From the NCBI RefSeq assembly GCF_947172395.1, contig NC_069083.1:19731665-19795664 (forward strand): a stretch of 64,000 bases of DNA, given 5' to 3'. The notes under the pieces were generated by a model that saw nothing but the letters and a program-made list of their open reading frames with translations, ran no database searches and was not told the DNA's origin. Origin of the DNA: Bicyclus anynana. Lineage: Eukaryota > Arthropoda > Insecta > Lepidoptera > Nymphalidae. Made by a program: the position numbers and the translations under genes. Positions within the stretch are counted from its first letter, which is position 1. Each line of letters begins with the position of its first letter. Shown in pieces: positions 51,453 to 61,300 of the stretch.

Positions 51453-54400
51453 AGGCGCACCGGGCACCCAGGACGTAAATACTGAAGCTTCAAAGCTCGA
51501 TTATAGGGTCGTCCAGGCTAACTTGCGGCGAGCAAAACTGGCCACAAAAGAACTCCTGTGGGAGTCTCACAAAAGGAGGGTCAATTTTGCATTGATGCAA
51601 GAACCGTATGTCGGTGCAGATGGAGAACTCGCTCAAGGAAGAGGATACAGGGTTGTCCAGGGGGTGGGTGACAGGACAAAACCGGTCAAAGCCGCGGTTG
51701 TAGTGTTGGATGAGGACCTGGTAGTGATAGAACACCCGACGCTAACGACAGAGAACATCGCAGTGGCAACCCTGAAGACGGACTCCTGGGAAATATGTGT
51801 CGTTTCCGTCTACTTCAAAGGTGACGAGCCTATAGAACCCTACCTCGCACATGTGCAGCTGATAAAAAGCAAAATAAATTGTAAAAACTTGATCATTGGC
51901 GGAGATGTGAATGCCTGGAGCACATGGTGGGGTAGCGATTCAGAAGATCATAGAGGTGAGGCAGTAATGGGCACTATAGAAGAGATGGAAATGCACATAT
52001 TAAACGAGGGCTTTGTGCCGACGTTCTTCACTATAAGAAACGGTAAAGTCTGTAAAAGCAGAGTGGATATAACGACTTGCAGTCAAGATCTACTAGGTGT
52101 AATTAAAGATTGGAAAGTAGACGAGGGATTCACCACTTCTGACCACAATGCCATTACATTTAGTATTAAACTGAAAAGGTCGGAAAAAGGGAGACAAAGA
52201 AAAACAACAAGAAAATATAATACAGAAAAAGCTAATTGGGATATATTTAGAAAAGAATTCACAACAGAACTCGAAAGTCATAACATAAATATAAAAGCAC
52301 TAGAAGATGTAGACAGTGAAGAAAAATTGGAAAAAATAGTTATAGATTACTCAAAAAGCATAGAAAACGCATGCGAAAAAGCAATACCTCAACCAAAGAA
52401 AAAATTAAAAATTAACTTACCTTGGTGGACACCGGAGCTGGAGAGCTTAAAAAAAGAAATGAAGACGAAGAAAAGACGGATAAAATGCGCCGCACCATGT
52501 AGAAGACTGCACGTCATCCAAGAGTACCTGAAATCAAAAGAAAAATATATATTAGAGACAGTTTTAGCACAAGAAAAAAGCTGGAAAGAATTCTGTAGCA
52601 AACAAGACCGAGAAAGTGTATGGGACGGCATCTACAGAATTATTAGAAGTACAGCTAAAAAATCAGAAGATAAGCCTCTCATGAAAGATGGTAAATTTAT
52701 AAGTCCTGAAGAATCCACAAGGTTACTAGCAGACACTTTTTTCCCAAAAGACGAGGAGTTTGAAGACAACCAAGAACATAAAGACATACGAATTAGAGCA
52801 AAAGATATAGAAAAGACAACTCCGCAAGGAAAAAATGATCCACCTTTTACGAAAGAAGAAATTAATAGTGTAGTTAAGTCATTTAATTTCAAAAAAGCCC
52901 CAGGAGGTGACGGTCTAACAGCCGACATTTGCGCAGAAGCCATTTATGCAAACGAAAACGTCTTCCTTGCTATTGTCAACAAGTGCCTAGATATATCATG
53001 CTTCCCAGTATCTTGGAAAAAGGCCACGGTAATAGTCTTAAGGAAACCTGGAAAAACGGACTATAGCCAAGCTAAATCGTATAGACCCATAGGACTATTA
53101 CCGATCCTGGGCAAGATACTGGAGAAGATGATCGTGAGGAGAATTCGATGGCACTTGTTGCCAAAAGCAAACACAAGGCAGTATGGCTTCGTACCGCAGC
53201 GTGGAACAGAAGACTCCCTCTACGACCTTATCCAGCATATACGTAACAAACGTGATAATAAACTTATCAATGTTGTCGTATCACTGGACATAGAAGGAGC
53301 CTTCGACAGCGCATGGTGGCCGGCGATTAAATGTCGGCTGATAGACAAGGAATGCCCGCAAAATTTGAATAAAATTATTAACAGCTACCTCAAGGACAGG
53401 GAAGTCAGCGTCCGATATGCCGACCACGAAAGTGTTGTCTCCACTTCAAAAGGATGTGTGCAGGGTTCGATTGCAGGCCCGACATTTTGGAATCTTCTTT
53501 TGGACCCCCTTCTAGACATTATAGACAAAAGCATGGTGCACAGCCAGGCTTTCGCGGATGACATTGTCCTTGTGTTCTCAGGCGGATCGGCGGCTGAAAT
53601 TGAGGAGCAAGCAAATAGAGTGTTAAACCGTGTGTATGAATGGGGTGTCGCTAATAAATTGAAGTTTGCGCCTCATAAAACGAGCGCCATGGTAATAACC
53701 AAAAAACTCAAATACGACACCCCACGTATACACATGGGAGGCACCCAGATCAAACTGGTTGAGGAGTTTAAAATACTCGGACTACTACTCGACAACAAAT
53801 TAACCTTCAACAGCCACATCAAGTACATCTGCACAAAGGCATTAAACATCTATAAACCTCTGGCAAGATCTGCCAAAATCAACTGGGGTTTATCCGCTGA
53901 GATCATAAGGACAATGTACACCGCGGTAATCGAACCGATTATATTATACGCGGCAAATGTTTGGGCTCCGGCTGCAACTAAAATATCGGTTCAGAATCAG
54001 CTAAATACTGTCCAAAGAGGCTTTGCGCAGAAAATGTGCAAGGCCTACCGGACAGTATCTTTAAATGCTGCGCTAGTTTTGACCGGCTCTATACCTCTCA
54101 ATCAAAGAGCCTTAGAGTGTTTAGAGCTATACGAGGCAAAAAGGGGGAAGCCACAAGGTACCTTGGGAGATAGAGAAGTGGAGACAAAAGTTTGCTTTAT
54201 GAAAGCGATTCACCCGGCGCGTGAAATTTCCCCAGAAATCGTCTGTCTCGAAAATCTAAGCCCTGAAACGATAGAGAAATACGACATCAGAGGTCTGAAT
54301 ATATTCACGGATGGTAGTAAAATCGATGGCAAAGTGGGTGCAGCGTTAACATGCTGGGAAGGCGGTAACGAAATACGGAGCAGTAAATTCCTTCTAGAGA

Positions 54401-55158
54401 ATTACTGCACCGTATTTCAGGCTGAGCTATATGCACTACTTAAAGCCACCGAAATCGCACTAAAAGCGAACAATCCACTCGTGAATGTATTCAGTGACTC
54501 TAGATCTGCTTTAGAAAGTATAAAGATCACAGGTAACTTCCATCCAATATCATTTGAAATTAGGAAAAATTTAGTCAAAATTAAAGAGAAACACAACATA
54601 ATTAGGCTATTTTGGATAAGAGCTCATGTCGGAATTGAGGGCAATGAAAGAGCTGATGAGCTTGCAAAAGAAGCAGCAAGGAAAAAGAAAACTGCCCCCG
54701 ATTACGACATGTGCCCACTGTCATATATAAAACGTCAGATCAGATTAAAAACTATAGAAGATTGGAACACAAGATACCTAAAAGGTGAAACGGCTTCAGG
54801 GACAAAGCTATTCTTCTCAAACGTTACTAGTGCCTATAAAATAGTACGAAATGAAAGACTTTCGCCTATCTTAACACAAGTATTTACGGGGCACGGAGGG
54901 TTCGCAAAATATCTCACTAAATTTAAGTGCAAAAATAACTCGGCTTGCCAATGCGATCCCTCTAAAGAAGAAACAGTGTTACACATACTCACGGAATGCC
55001 CGATGTTTGGAAAAGAACGGTATGAGACCGAACAGATGATTAACTGGGAAATCAAGCAACAAACACTACAACAAATTATGCTCCAAAAAGATAATCGGAA
55101 AGCATTTTTAGAATTTTGTAAAATAGTAGCACTAAAAACCATAAAAAGAAATAAATAA
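51448..55158 (+). CDS. Element H ORF2: EN, RT, RNase H, zinc finger
   Basis: About 1236 codons, unbroken. Endonuclease: VVQANLRRAK, ALMQEPYVG (about 50), IIGGDVNAWSTWWG (about 150) and TSDHNAI (about 230). RT: KKAPGGDGLTADI (about 480), SYRPIGLLPILGKILEK, RQYGFVPQRGTEDSL, SLDIEGAFDSAWW (about 612), GCVQGSIAGPTFWN and AFADDIVLVF (about 702). RNase H: IFTDGSKIDG (about 952), FQAELYALLKA (about 990), FSDSRSALESI and NERADELAKEA (about 1065), all four acids present. A C-QC-..H-..C finger ends it. The frame overlaps the ORF1 stop in +1 and has no AUG before the one inside MQEPYVG, so initiation must be non-AUG, reinitiation or recoding; 51,448 is where the shared frame starts, not a proven start codon. 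Confidence 0.93.
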   Translation, partial: AEGAPGTQDVNTEASKLDYRVVQANLRRAKLATKELLWESHKRRVNFALMQEPYVGADGELAQGRGYRVVQGVGDRTKPVKAAVVVLDEDLVVIEHPTLTTENIAVATLKTDSWEICVVSVYFKGDEPIEPYLAHVQLIKSKINCKNLIIGGDVNAWSTWWGSDSEDHRGEAVMGTIEEMEMHILNEGFVPTFFTIRNGKVCKSRVDITTCSQDLLGVIKDWKVDEGFTTSDHNAITFSIKLKRSEKGRQRKTTRKYNTEKANWDIFRKEFTTELESHNINIKALEDVDSEEKLEKIVIDYSKSIENACEKAIPQPKKKLKINLPWWTPELESLKKEMKTKKRRIKCAAPCRRLHVIQEYLKSKEKYILETVLAQEKSWKEFCSKQDRESVWDGIYRIIRSTAKKSEDKPLMKDGKFISPEESTRLLADTFFPKDEEFEDNQEHKDIRIRAKDIEKTTPQGKNDPPFTKEEINSVVKSFNFKKAPGGDGLTADICAEAIYANENVFLAIVNKCLDISCFPVSWKKATVIVLRKPGKTDYSQAKSYRPIGLLPILGKILEKMIVRRIRWHLLPKANTRQYGFVPQRGTEDSLYDLIQHIRNKRDNKLINVVVSLDIEGAFDSAWWPAIKCRLIDKECPQNLNKIINSYLKDREVSVRYADHESVVSTSKGCVQGSIAGPTFWNLLLDPLLDIIDKSMVHSQAFADDIVLVFSGGSAAEIEEQANRVLNRVYEWGVANKLKFAPHKTSAMVITKKLKYDTPRIHMGGTQIKLVEEFKILGLLLDNKLTFNSHIKYICTKALNIYKPLARSAKINWGLSAEIIRTMYTAVIEPIILYAANVWAPAATKISVQNQLNTVQRGFAQKMCKAYRTVSLNAALVLTGSIPLNQRALECLELYEAKRGKPQGTLGDREVETKVCFMKAIHPAREISPEIVCLENLSPETIEKYDIRGLNIFTDGSKIDGKVGAALTCWEGGNEIRSSKFLLENYCTVFQAELYALLKATEIALKANNPLVNVFSDSRSALESIKITGNFHPISFEIRKNLVKIKEKHNIIRLFWIRAHVGIEGNERADELAKEAARKKKTAPDYDMCPLSYIKRQIRLKTIEDWNTRYLKGETASGTKLFFSNVTSAYKIVRNERLSPILTQVFTGHGGFAKYLTKFKCKNNSACQCDPSKEETVLHILTECPMFGKERYETEQMINWEIKQQTLQQIMLQKDNRKAFLEFCKIVALKTIKRNK

Positions 55159-55382
55159 GCAAGAGTTATCATTAGTATATTATATATCAAGAATATAGAT
55201 CTATAGTATTATATTTATTGTTCTAAGAATACATATATTTACTTGGATAAAAATTCGTTTGTATATAATATAGTAAAAATAATAGCAACACAAACTAAAT
55301 AAAAGACAACAACGCACAACAGTAAAAAATACCTCCGATACATGTCGGAGAGAAAGCTGACGTCCCTACAAAAAAGGGGATT
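55159..55382 (+). other. Element H 3' UTR
   Basis: AT-rich, about 220 bp, ending with the hairpin CTCCGA-TACATG-TCGGAG (55,333-55,350) and then an AGCTGACGTCCCTAC segment and AAAAAAGGGGATT just before the A-tail. The hairpin lies about 32 nt from the tail, as in C, F and G; loop sequences differ while the stem is conserved. Confidence 0.75.
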
Positions 55383-55404
55383 AAAAAAAAAAAAAAAAAA
55401 AAAA

Positions 55405-55716
55405 CCTAACCTAACCTAACCTAACCTAACCTAACCTAACCTAACCTAACCTAACCTAACCTAACCTAACCTAACCTAACCTAACCTAACCTAACCTAAC
55501 CTAACCTAACCTAACCTAACCTAACCTAACCTAACCTAACCTAACCTAACCTAACCTAACCTAACCTAACCTAACCTAACCTAACCTAACCTAACCTAAC
55601 CTAACCTAACCTAACCTAACCTAACCTAACCTAACCTAACCTAACCTAACCTAACCTAACCTAACCTAACCTAACCTAACCTAACCTAACCTAACCTAAC
55701 CTAACCTAACCTAACC
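55405..55716 (-). repeat. Telomeric array, TTAGG x about 62
   Basis: 312 bp of pure CCTAA on the plus strand, from the A-tail of H to the first 344-bp monomer of element J. The longest telomere-type tract in the window. Confidence 0.96.
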
Positions 55717-56702
55717 GATTGGTTTCTGTACCTTTCAGGTTCCGGGTTTTTCGCTTTTATTGTACCGATTTCGTCTCAAGTAGCTACGCCGCGCCGTTTG
55801 CGCGATCGTTCCTTGGTCTTTTCACGGTTTGCGAGCGTTTTGACGGCTAACCCAGATCGAAGAGTCGGCCTTTCTTGTGATATTTCATCACATTTAAGTC
55901 CGATCGTTTTGATCTTGGTGTTGGGCTGTGGCGCTCGTCGGCCCGCGTCTAACGCGCCCCCAAACTCGGCAATCGCTCCGGTGGTTCCCGAGATATTCGG
56001 CAAAAACTCGATTTTTCATATTGAAAAAGTGCACCTAAGCCCTCGAAAACCGTAATATACCATTGGTTTCTGTACCTTTCAGGTTCCGGGTTTTTCGCTT
56101 TTATTGTACCGATTTCGTCTCAAGTAGCTACGCCGCGCCGTTTGCGCGATCGTTCCTTGGTCTTTTCACGGTTTGCGAGCGTTTTGACGGCTAACCCAGA
56201 TCGAAGAGTCGGCCTTTCTTGTGATATTTCATCACATTTAAGTCCGATCGTTTTGATCTTGGTGTTGGGCTGTGGCGCTCGTCGGCCCGCGTCTAACGCG
56301 CCCCCAAACTCGGCAATCGCTCCGGTGGTTCCCGAGATATTCGGCAAAAACTCGATTTTTCATATTGAAAAAGTGCACCTAAGCCCTCGAAAACCGTAAT
56401 ATACCATTGGTTTCTGTACCTTTCAGGTTCCGGGTTTTTCGCTTTTATTGTACCGATTTCGTCTCAAGTAGCTACGCCGCGCCGTTTGCGCGATCGTTCC
56501 TTGGTCTTTTCACGGTTTGCGAGCGTTTTGACGGCTAACCCAGATCGAAGAGTCGGCCTTTCTTGTGATATTTCATCACATTTAAGTCCGATCGTTTTGA
56601 TCTTGGTGTTGGGCTGTGGCGCTCGTCGGCCCGCGTCTAACGCGCCCCCAAACTCGGCAATCGCTCCGGTGGTTCCCGAGATATTCGGCAAAAACTCGAT
56701 TT
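55717..56702 (+). repeat. Three 344-bp monomers upstream of element J
   Basis: An exact 344-bp period (equivalent points at 55,798, 56,142 and 56,486); the third is cut at about 56,702, where J's own leader begins. Copies look identical. Each is GC-rich and non-coding, with CGCCGCGCCGTTTGCGCGAT and GGCCCGCGTCTAACGCGCCC. Tandem monomers directly upstream of ORF1 are a known promoter layout in other LINEs (for example mouse L1), so a promoter role for J is inferred. The short ORFs on both strands are repeat shadows. Confidence 0.88.
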
Positions 56703-56823
56703 CCGGGCCCTCCGCCCTTATCTCCTATATGAGGGTGTAGGACATGAGCAATACCATAAAGAAAACCGTTTTTCTATAACATTTTTATTCCTTTATTATA
56801 ATAGTGTAGTCTTTTAGCTCATA
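56703..56823 (+). promoter_or_regulatory. Element J leader between monomers and ORF1
   Basis: 121 bp beginning CCGGGCCCTCCGCCC and containing CTCCTATATGAGGGTGTAGGAC, then AT-rich sequence up to the ATG. No telomere or satellite sequence. No further motif recognised. Confidence 0.5.
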
Positions 56824-58311
56824 ATGTCGTCATCCGATGGCAATACTAATCTACCCCCCACCCCATCACCAGCTGCAGTAGTTGTGACTAATACAGAACT
56901 GCCTGCAAATGAAACCAGCACCTCTTCTGTGGCCCCTATATGCGAGACGGGGGTCACCGCTTCCCTGCCATCATCAGGCGCTCCACGTCGTGTGCTACGT
57001 GTCCCTCCCACACATCTGCCCCCTGACCTCCCGGCGACGGCGGCTGAGGTGAAAGATCTAGCCTCCTTGTCGAGAGTAGTGACGCTGCTCTCTATGATCA
57101 CCATAAAAGCGACTCAGGAGGGCAAAAGCGTCACTGCCTCTAACAAGAGATTGATCATTGCGGCAGCTGCGGAGACACAGAAAGCGATGAATACCTTCGA
57201 ACGCCTTGCTCCCGCCGTCATGGCAGCAACAGAGACCGCCTCGAGTGATTCCACGTCTGCAGCCTTCGTTGCCGACGTTTCAATGCCGAATGGCACTTCC
57301 AACTCACCCGAGGAGCTCAGGTCGGAGCTCACTACCTGCATTAGCGAGGTCAGGAAGTTGCGTGCTGAACTTAGTACAGCCGGCTCGATTCTCTCTTCGG
57401 GTTCAAAGGTGTCTTATGCACAGATGGCTGGCCGACCTGCGTACAAGAGTGCGGGCATCCGACCTTCACCAAGAGCTACGGTCGCTGCAACACCTTCGCC
57501 GCCACCGCCTCCGATATCTTCGAGACCGGCACTCTTAATAACGACGAAGACTCCTGTTGGTACGCGACAAGAAACTGTAGAGGCCTTCCGAAAAAGTATC
57601 AGCTTCCGGGAAGCGAAATATGCTCCTGCTAAAGTGGCTCCTCTGTCTAAAAATAAGCTCAGAGTCGAATTTGACTCCCACCAGGACTGTGAAGATGCCC
57701 TTAGACGTCTGCAAAACTCACCTGCAGCACAGGTCACAGCGGAACATGTTAAGAAACTAAAGCCTATGTTCATACTCAAAGGCATTTCCAGCGACATGCT
57801 CGCGGAAGACCTGGTGGAAGTCATTTTGGGCCAAAATATGGAATTGGATAAGTTTACCGAACAGGACTTGACATTGAAGTTCAAAAGGAACAACAACAGA
57901 AACTCGAAACTGTACAATGCCGTTTTCGTTACCAGTCCGCAGTTGTTCAGAACTGTGGTGCAAATTGGAAGGCTACGTGTCGACCATCAACGCGTGCATG
58001 CAGAAGAGTTTTCTCCATTCCTGCAGTGTCACTCTTGTCTTCAATTTGGGCATACCAGCAAGAGGTGTACAGCTGAACTAAAACCCTGCGCTTACTGCGC
58101 CTCTGTTTCCCACGGCGATGACAGTCGTTGCCCGGCACAAGAGATCGATGGTCAGGGAGGCAACGCTGTGAAATGCTATAACTGCGAGAAAAACAACTCA
58201 AAATTCAATTTGACTAATAGCATCAATCATAAAGCTACATCTTTATCATGTCCCATACTACAAACAATGAAGAAGCGAACAGACAACAGAATCGATTATG
58301 GATCAGCGTAA
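56824..58311 (+). CDS. Element J ORF1, Gag-like protein
   Basis: 495 residues from ATG at 56,824. The N-terminus is Pro/Ser/Thr-rich; residues about 80-140 are helical (EVKDLASLSRVVTLLSMI), with a short coiled coil (LRSELTTCISEVRKLRAEL). A proline cluster (TPSPPPPPISS) precedes the core domain (AFRKSISFREAKYAPAKV, LRVEFDSHQDCEDALRRL, FILKGISSDMLAEDLVEVI). Knuckles: C-HSC-LQFGHTSKRC, C-AYC-..HGDDSRC and C-YNC-..., the last atypical in spacing. It ends RIDYGSA and overlaps ORF2 by 14 nt. The role by family is an RNA-binding RNP protein. Confidence 0.9.
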   Translation: MSSSDGNTNLPPTPSPAAVVVTNTELPANETSTSSVAPICETGVTASLPSSGAPRRVLRVPPTHLPPDLPATAAEVKDLASLSRVVTLLSMITIKATQEGKSVTASNKRLIIAAAAETQKAMNTFERLAPAVMAATETASSDSTSAAFVADVSMPNGTSNSPEELRSELTTCISEVRKLRAELSTAGSILSSGSKVSYAQMAGRPAYKSAGIRPSPRATVAATPSPPPPPISSRPALLITTKTPVGTRQETVEAFRKSISFREAKYAPAKVAPLSKNKLRVEFDSHQDCEDALRRLQNSPAAQVTAEHVKKLKPMFILKGISSDMLAEDLVEVILGQNMELDKFTEQDLTLKFKRNNNRNSKLYNAVFVTSPQLFRTVVQIGRLRVDHQRVHAEEFSPFLQCHSCLQFGHTSKRCTAELKPCAYCASVSHGDDSRCPAQEIDGQGGNAVKCYNCEKNNSKFNLTNSINHKATSLSCPILQTMKKRTDNRIDYGSA

Positions 58312-61300
58312 CTTAGTTAAATTATTACAGTGCAATATTAATCGGTCAAAAAATAGTCTACTGGAGTTTGTTCGCTACTTTATTTCAGGCGAACATTCAA
58401 TAGCACTTGTGTCTGAGCCATATGTTGGCTCCATCAATTTGGTCAAAAATATCCCCGGAATCCGCATTTATCAGTTCCCTAGTCCCGCGGGCAGGGTCAA
58501 AGCCTGCATCTTTGTCAAAGAGGGAGTAAATAATTTCACAACCTTGGGTTTCTCGCAGTTTTCCTCAACCAACTTAGCCGTGATACAGCTCCGCGTCGAT
58601 TTTTCGACAATGTTTTTAGCTTCAGTGTATTTAGAACCTGACAACGACAGCTGCGGAACACTTGATCAGCTTGACGACTTTCTAGGTAGCATCGGGGACT
58701 CTCGTTGTGTCGTGGGGGGTGACTTCAATGGTTGGCACCCAATCTGGGGCAGCGAGAGGGCTAATGCTCGCGGAAACGTTGTCACCGACATGGCTTTTGG
58801 ACGCGATTACTACTTTTGCAACACGGGTCACGTCCCAACTTTCGAAACTGTAACGCATGGTCAGTACTGCTCTACAATCATTGACCTGACAATGGCCTCG
58901 GCATCAGCTTTTGATTTGGTCTCTGACTGGAAGGTCAATCTTGAGGCCTGCCAAACTTCACCACACAACGCGATAGAATTTTCTTTAGATATATCTGGCG
59001 ATAAGCATTGTGGCGTAGCAGATAATACTTCAACTTACAGGTACAAAAGCCGCAAGGCTAACTGGGCTAGCTTCAAGGCTGAACTTCATACTATCATGAC
59101 AACATCTGATATTCTTGATACTGAGATATCAAACCTCACCGCAGAAGAGTTAGAGCTCTTTATTGGCAGAATAACAGAGACTATCCATGCTGCTTGTCTG
59201 GTTTCCATGCCGGTTAAGAGATCAGGCGGCCGTTCAAAACCTCCTTGGTGGACTGACCAGTTAGAATTGCGCAAAACCGAAGTCATTGAACTTCACCACA
59301 AACTTCATGCTGCAAAATGTAGAAACTCCGATGAAGTACGATGAAGTAGGTCAAATCGCCGAAGATCTTTTAAATTTACGTAAACTCTATGCGCAAGAAC
59401 TGAGGGAAGCTTCAACATCAGACTTTCGTGAATTTTGTAATCTTCAGACAAGAGAAAATGTGTGGACACTTACTAATAGACTTTTGAAAGACACGAATCC
59501 ACGACGCCCTCCAACTACTTTTAAGGTAGGAAACGACCACACCACTGATGCTAGACAGACTGCCAAAATATTACTGGACAACTTCTATCCCGACGACACT
59601 CCCGACAGCTCTACTCAGCACTCGTACTTGAGAAGTCACGAGCATGATAAACCTGACTCTTCTGACGAGCCTCCTTTCGCTGTCCAGGAGGTGCTGGAAC
59701 TGCTAAAAACAATGAATCCGAAGAAGGCGCCTGGTATGGATGGCCTGACTTCAGATATATGCACACAGTTCTCTCTTGCATACCCCAAAGTCATAACAGA
59801 TATCGCCAACAGATGCTTACAGTTGCAGCACTTTCCTCGGCAGTGGAAACAGGCTTATGTCAAAATCATTCCCAAGCCTGGCAAAACGGATTACACCGCT
59901 CTCGCTTCTCACAGACCGATTGGACTTATACCAGTTTTTGGAAAAATGCTGGAGAAGCTTTTTATTAAGAGGGTGACATTTGTTTCTGCCAGGGACGGTA
60001 AACTAAATAACCGACAGTTCGGTTTCAAGGATCAGACTAACACCACAGCAGCAATAACTACAGCTCTTGATGTCATCCGATCAGCTAAGCTGAGGCACGA
60101 ATATGTGATAGCCGTTTCGCTTGACATCAAAGCGGCATTTGATAACGCTTGGTGGCCCGCTCTGTTTGCTGGACTTAGGCGTATCGGTTGTGCGAAAAAC
60201 ATATTCGGCTTAATAAAGAGCTATGTTCAGGATCGAGAAGTCGTTCTAGACTATGCGAATGAGCGTGTCACCAAGGCACTGTCTAAGGGCTGCATACAGG
60301 GCTCTGCCTGTGGTCCCACTATGTGGAATATTGTCTTGGATGAACTTCTTGAGATGTCTCTGCCAGACGGTTGTCACATCCAAGCATTTGCAGACGATGT
60401 TTTGCTCGTTACCCACAACAGTAGCGTCTATGACCTTCAGGAGATGACAAATAATGCGCTACAAAAAATTGTTGAATGGGGAGAGAGTGTTAAGTTAACA
60501 TTTAGCCCCTCCAAGACTCAACTTATAGCATTCACACCTAAAGCCAAGGAGGCTGTCATCAAAATAGAAAGCTTACGTCTACCTTTTGTTAACGAAATCA
60601 AGCTCTTGGGGGTCATGGTTGATGAGAAACTACTGTTTAACAGCCACGTTGAATATATCATCAAAAAGGCCACGCGCATATTCAGCAGACTATGTCTCTA
60701 CTCTAGACCCACTTGGGGTGCACATCCAGAAAACGTGAGGACCATCTACTTACACGTCATAGAGCCTATTGTCACATATGCTGCTGGCGTATGGGGACAG
60801 GCAGCTCTGAAGGAGGGAATTCAACGTAGGCTGCTGAGCATGCAGCGTGGCTTTGCCATCAAAATAACTCGAGCATTCAAGACGATTTCCACTACAGCAG
60901 CTATTGCATTAGCAGGACTCACCCCTCTCGATCTAAAGGTCAGAGAGGTACATTCTCTAGAACAAATCAGACTCACAGGGATTACACAACTATTACCTGA
61001 TGATATAATGCTTGAACGACCAACACCATCACATCAGCTTTTACATCCTTCTAGTAGAGTCTCTCTCGCTCATCTGGACCCTTCTGTACTTACTTCGCAA
61101 CACTCTTTATCAGAACACACACCTGAATCTATTAATATCTACACTGATGGCAGCAAGTTGGAGGACTCGTCGGTTGGAGCTGCTTTTGTCGTCTACAGAC
61201 TTGACCGACAGATTGCCACCAAGAAATTCAAACTTCACTCCTCTTGTTCGGTCTTTCAAGCAGAACTATTTGCAATTTATAAATCCTGTTCGTGGGCTCA

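Larger units (their letters stand above)
49647..55404 (+). mobile_element. Element H: apparently intact TRAS-like telomeric LINE
   Basis: About 5.76 kb between two CCTAA arrays: 5' UTR of 519 bp with hairpins, ORF1, ORF2 with EN, RT, RNase H and zinc finger, a 3' UTR of about 220 bp with the family hairpin, and an A-tail (55,383-55,404) joined to CCTAA. The A-tail next to the C-rich strand is the TRAS orientation. No frameshift or stop is seen in either ORF, so it is the best candidate here for an active copy and for the source of RT used by F and G. Confidence 0.93.

Noticed and set aside
55776..56740. Repeated 75- and 85-codon ORFs in the 344-bp monomers
   Set aside because: Identical in each monomer, present on both strands, no recognisable domain; the monomers look like non-coding promoter repeats.
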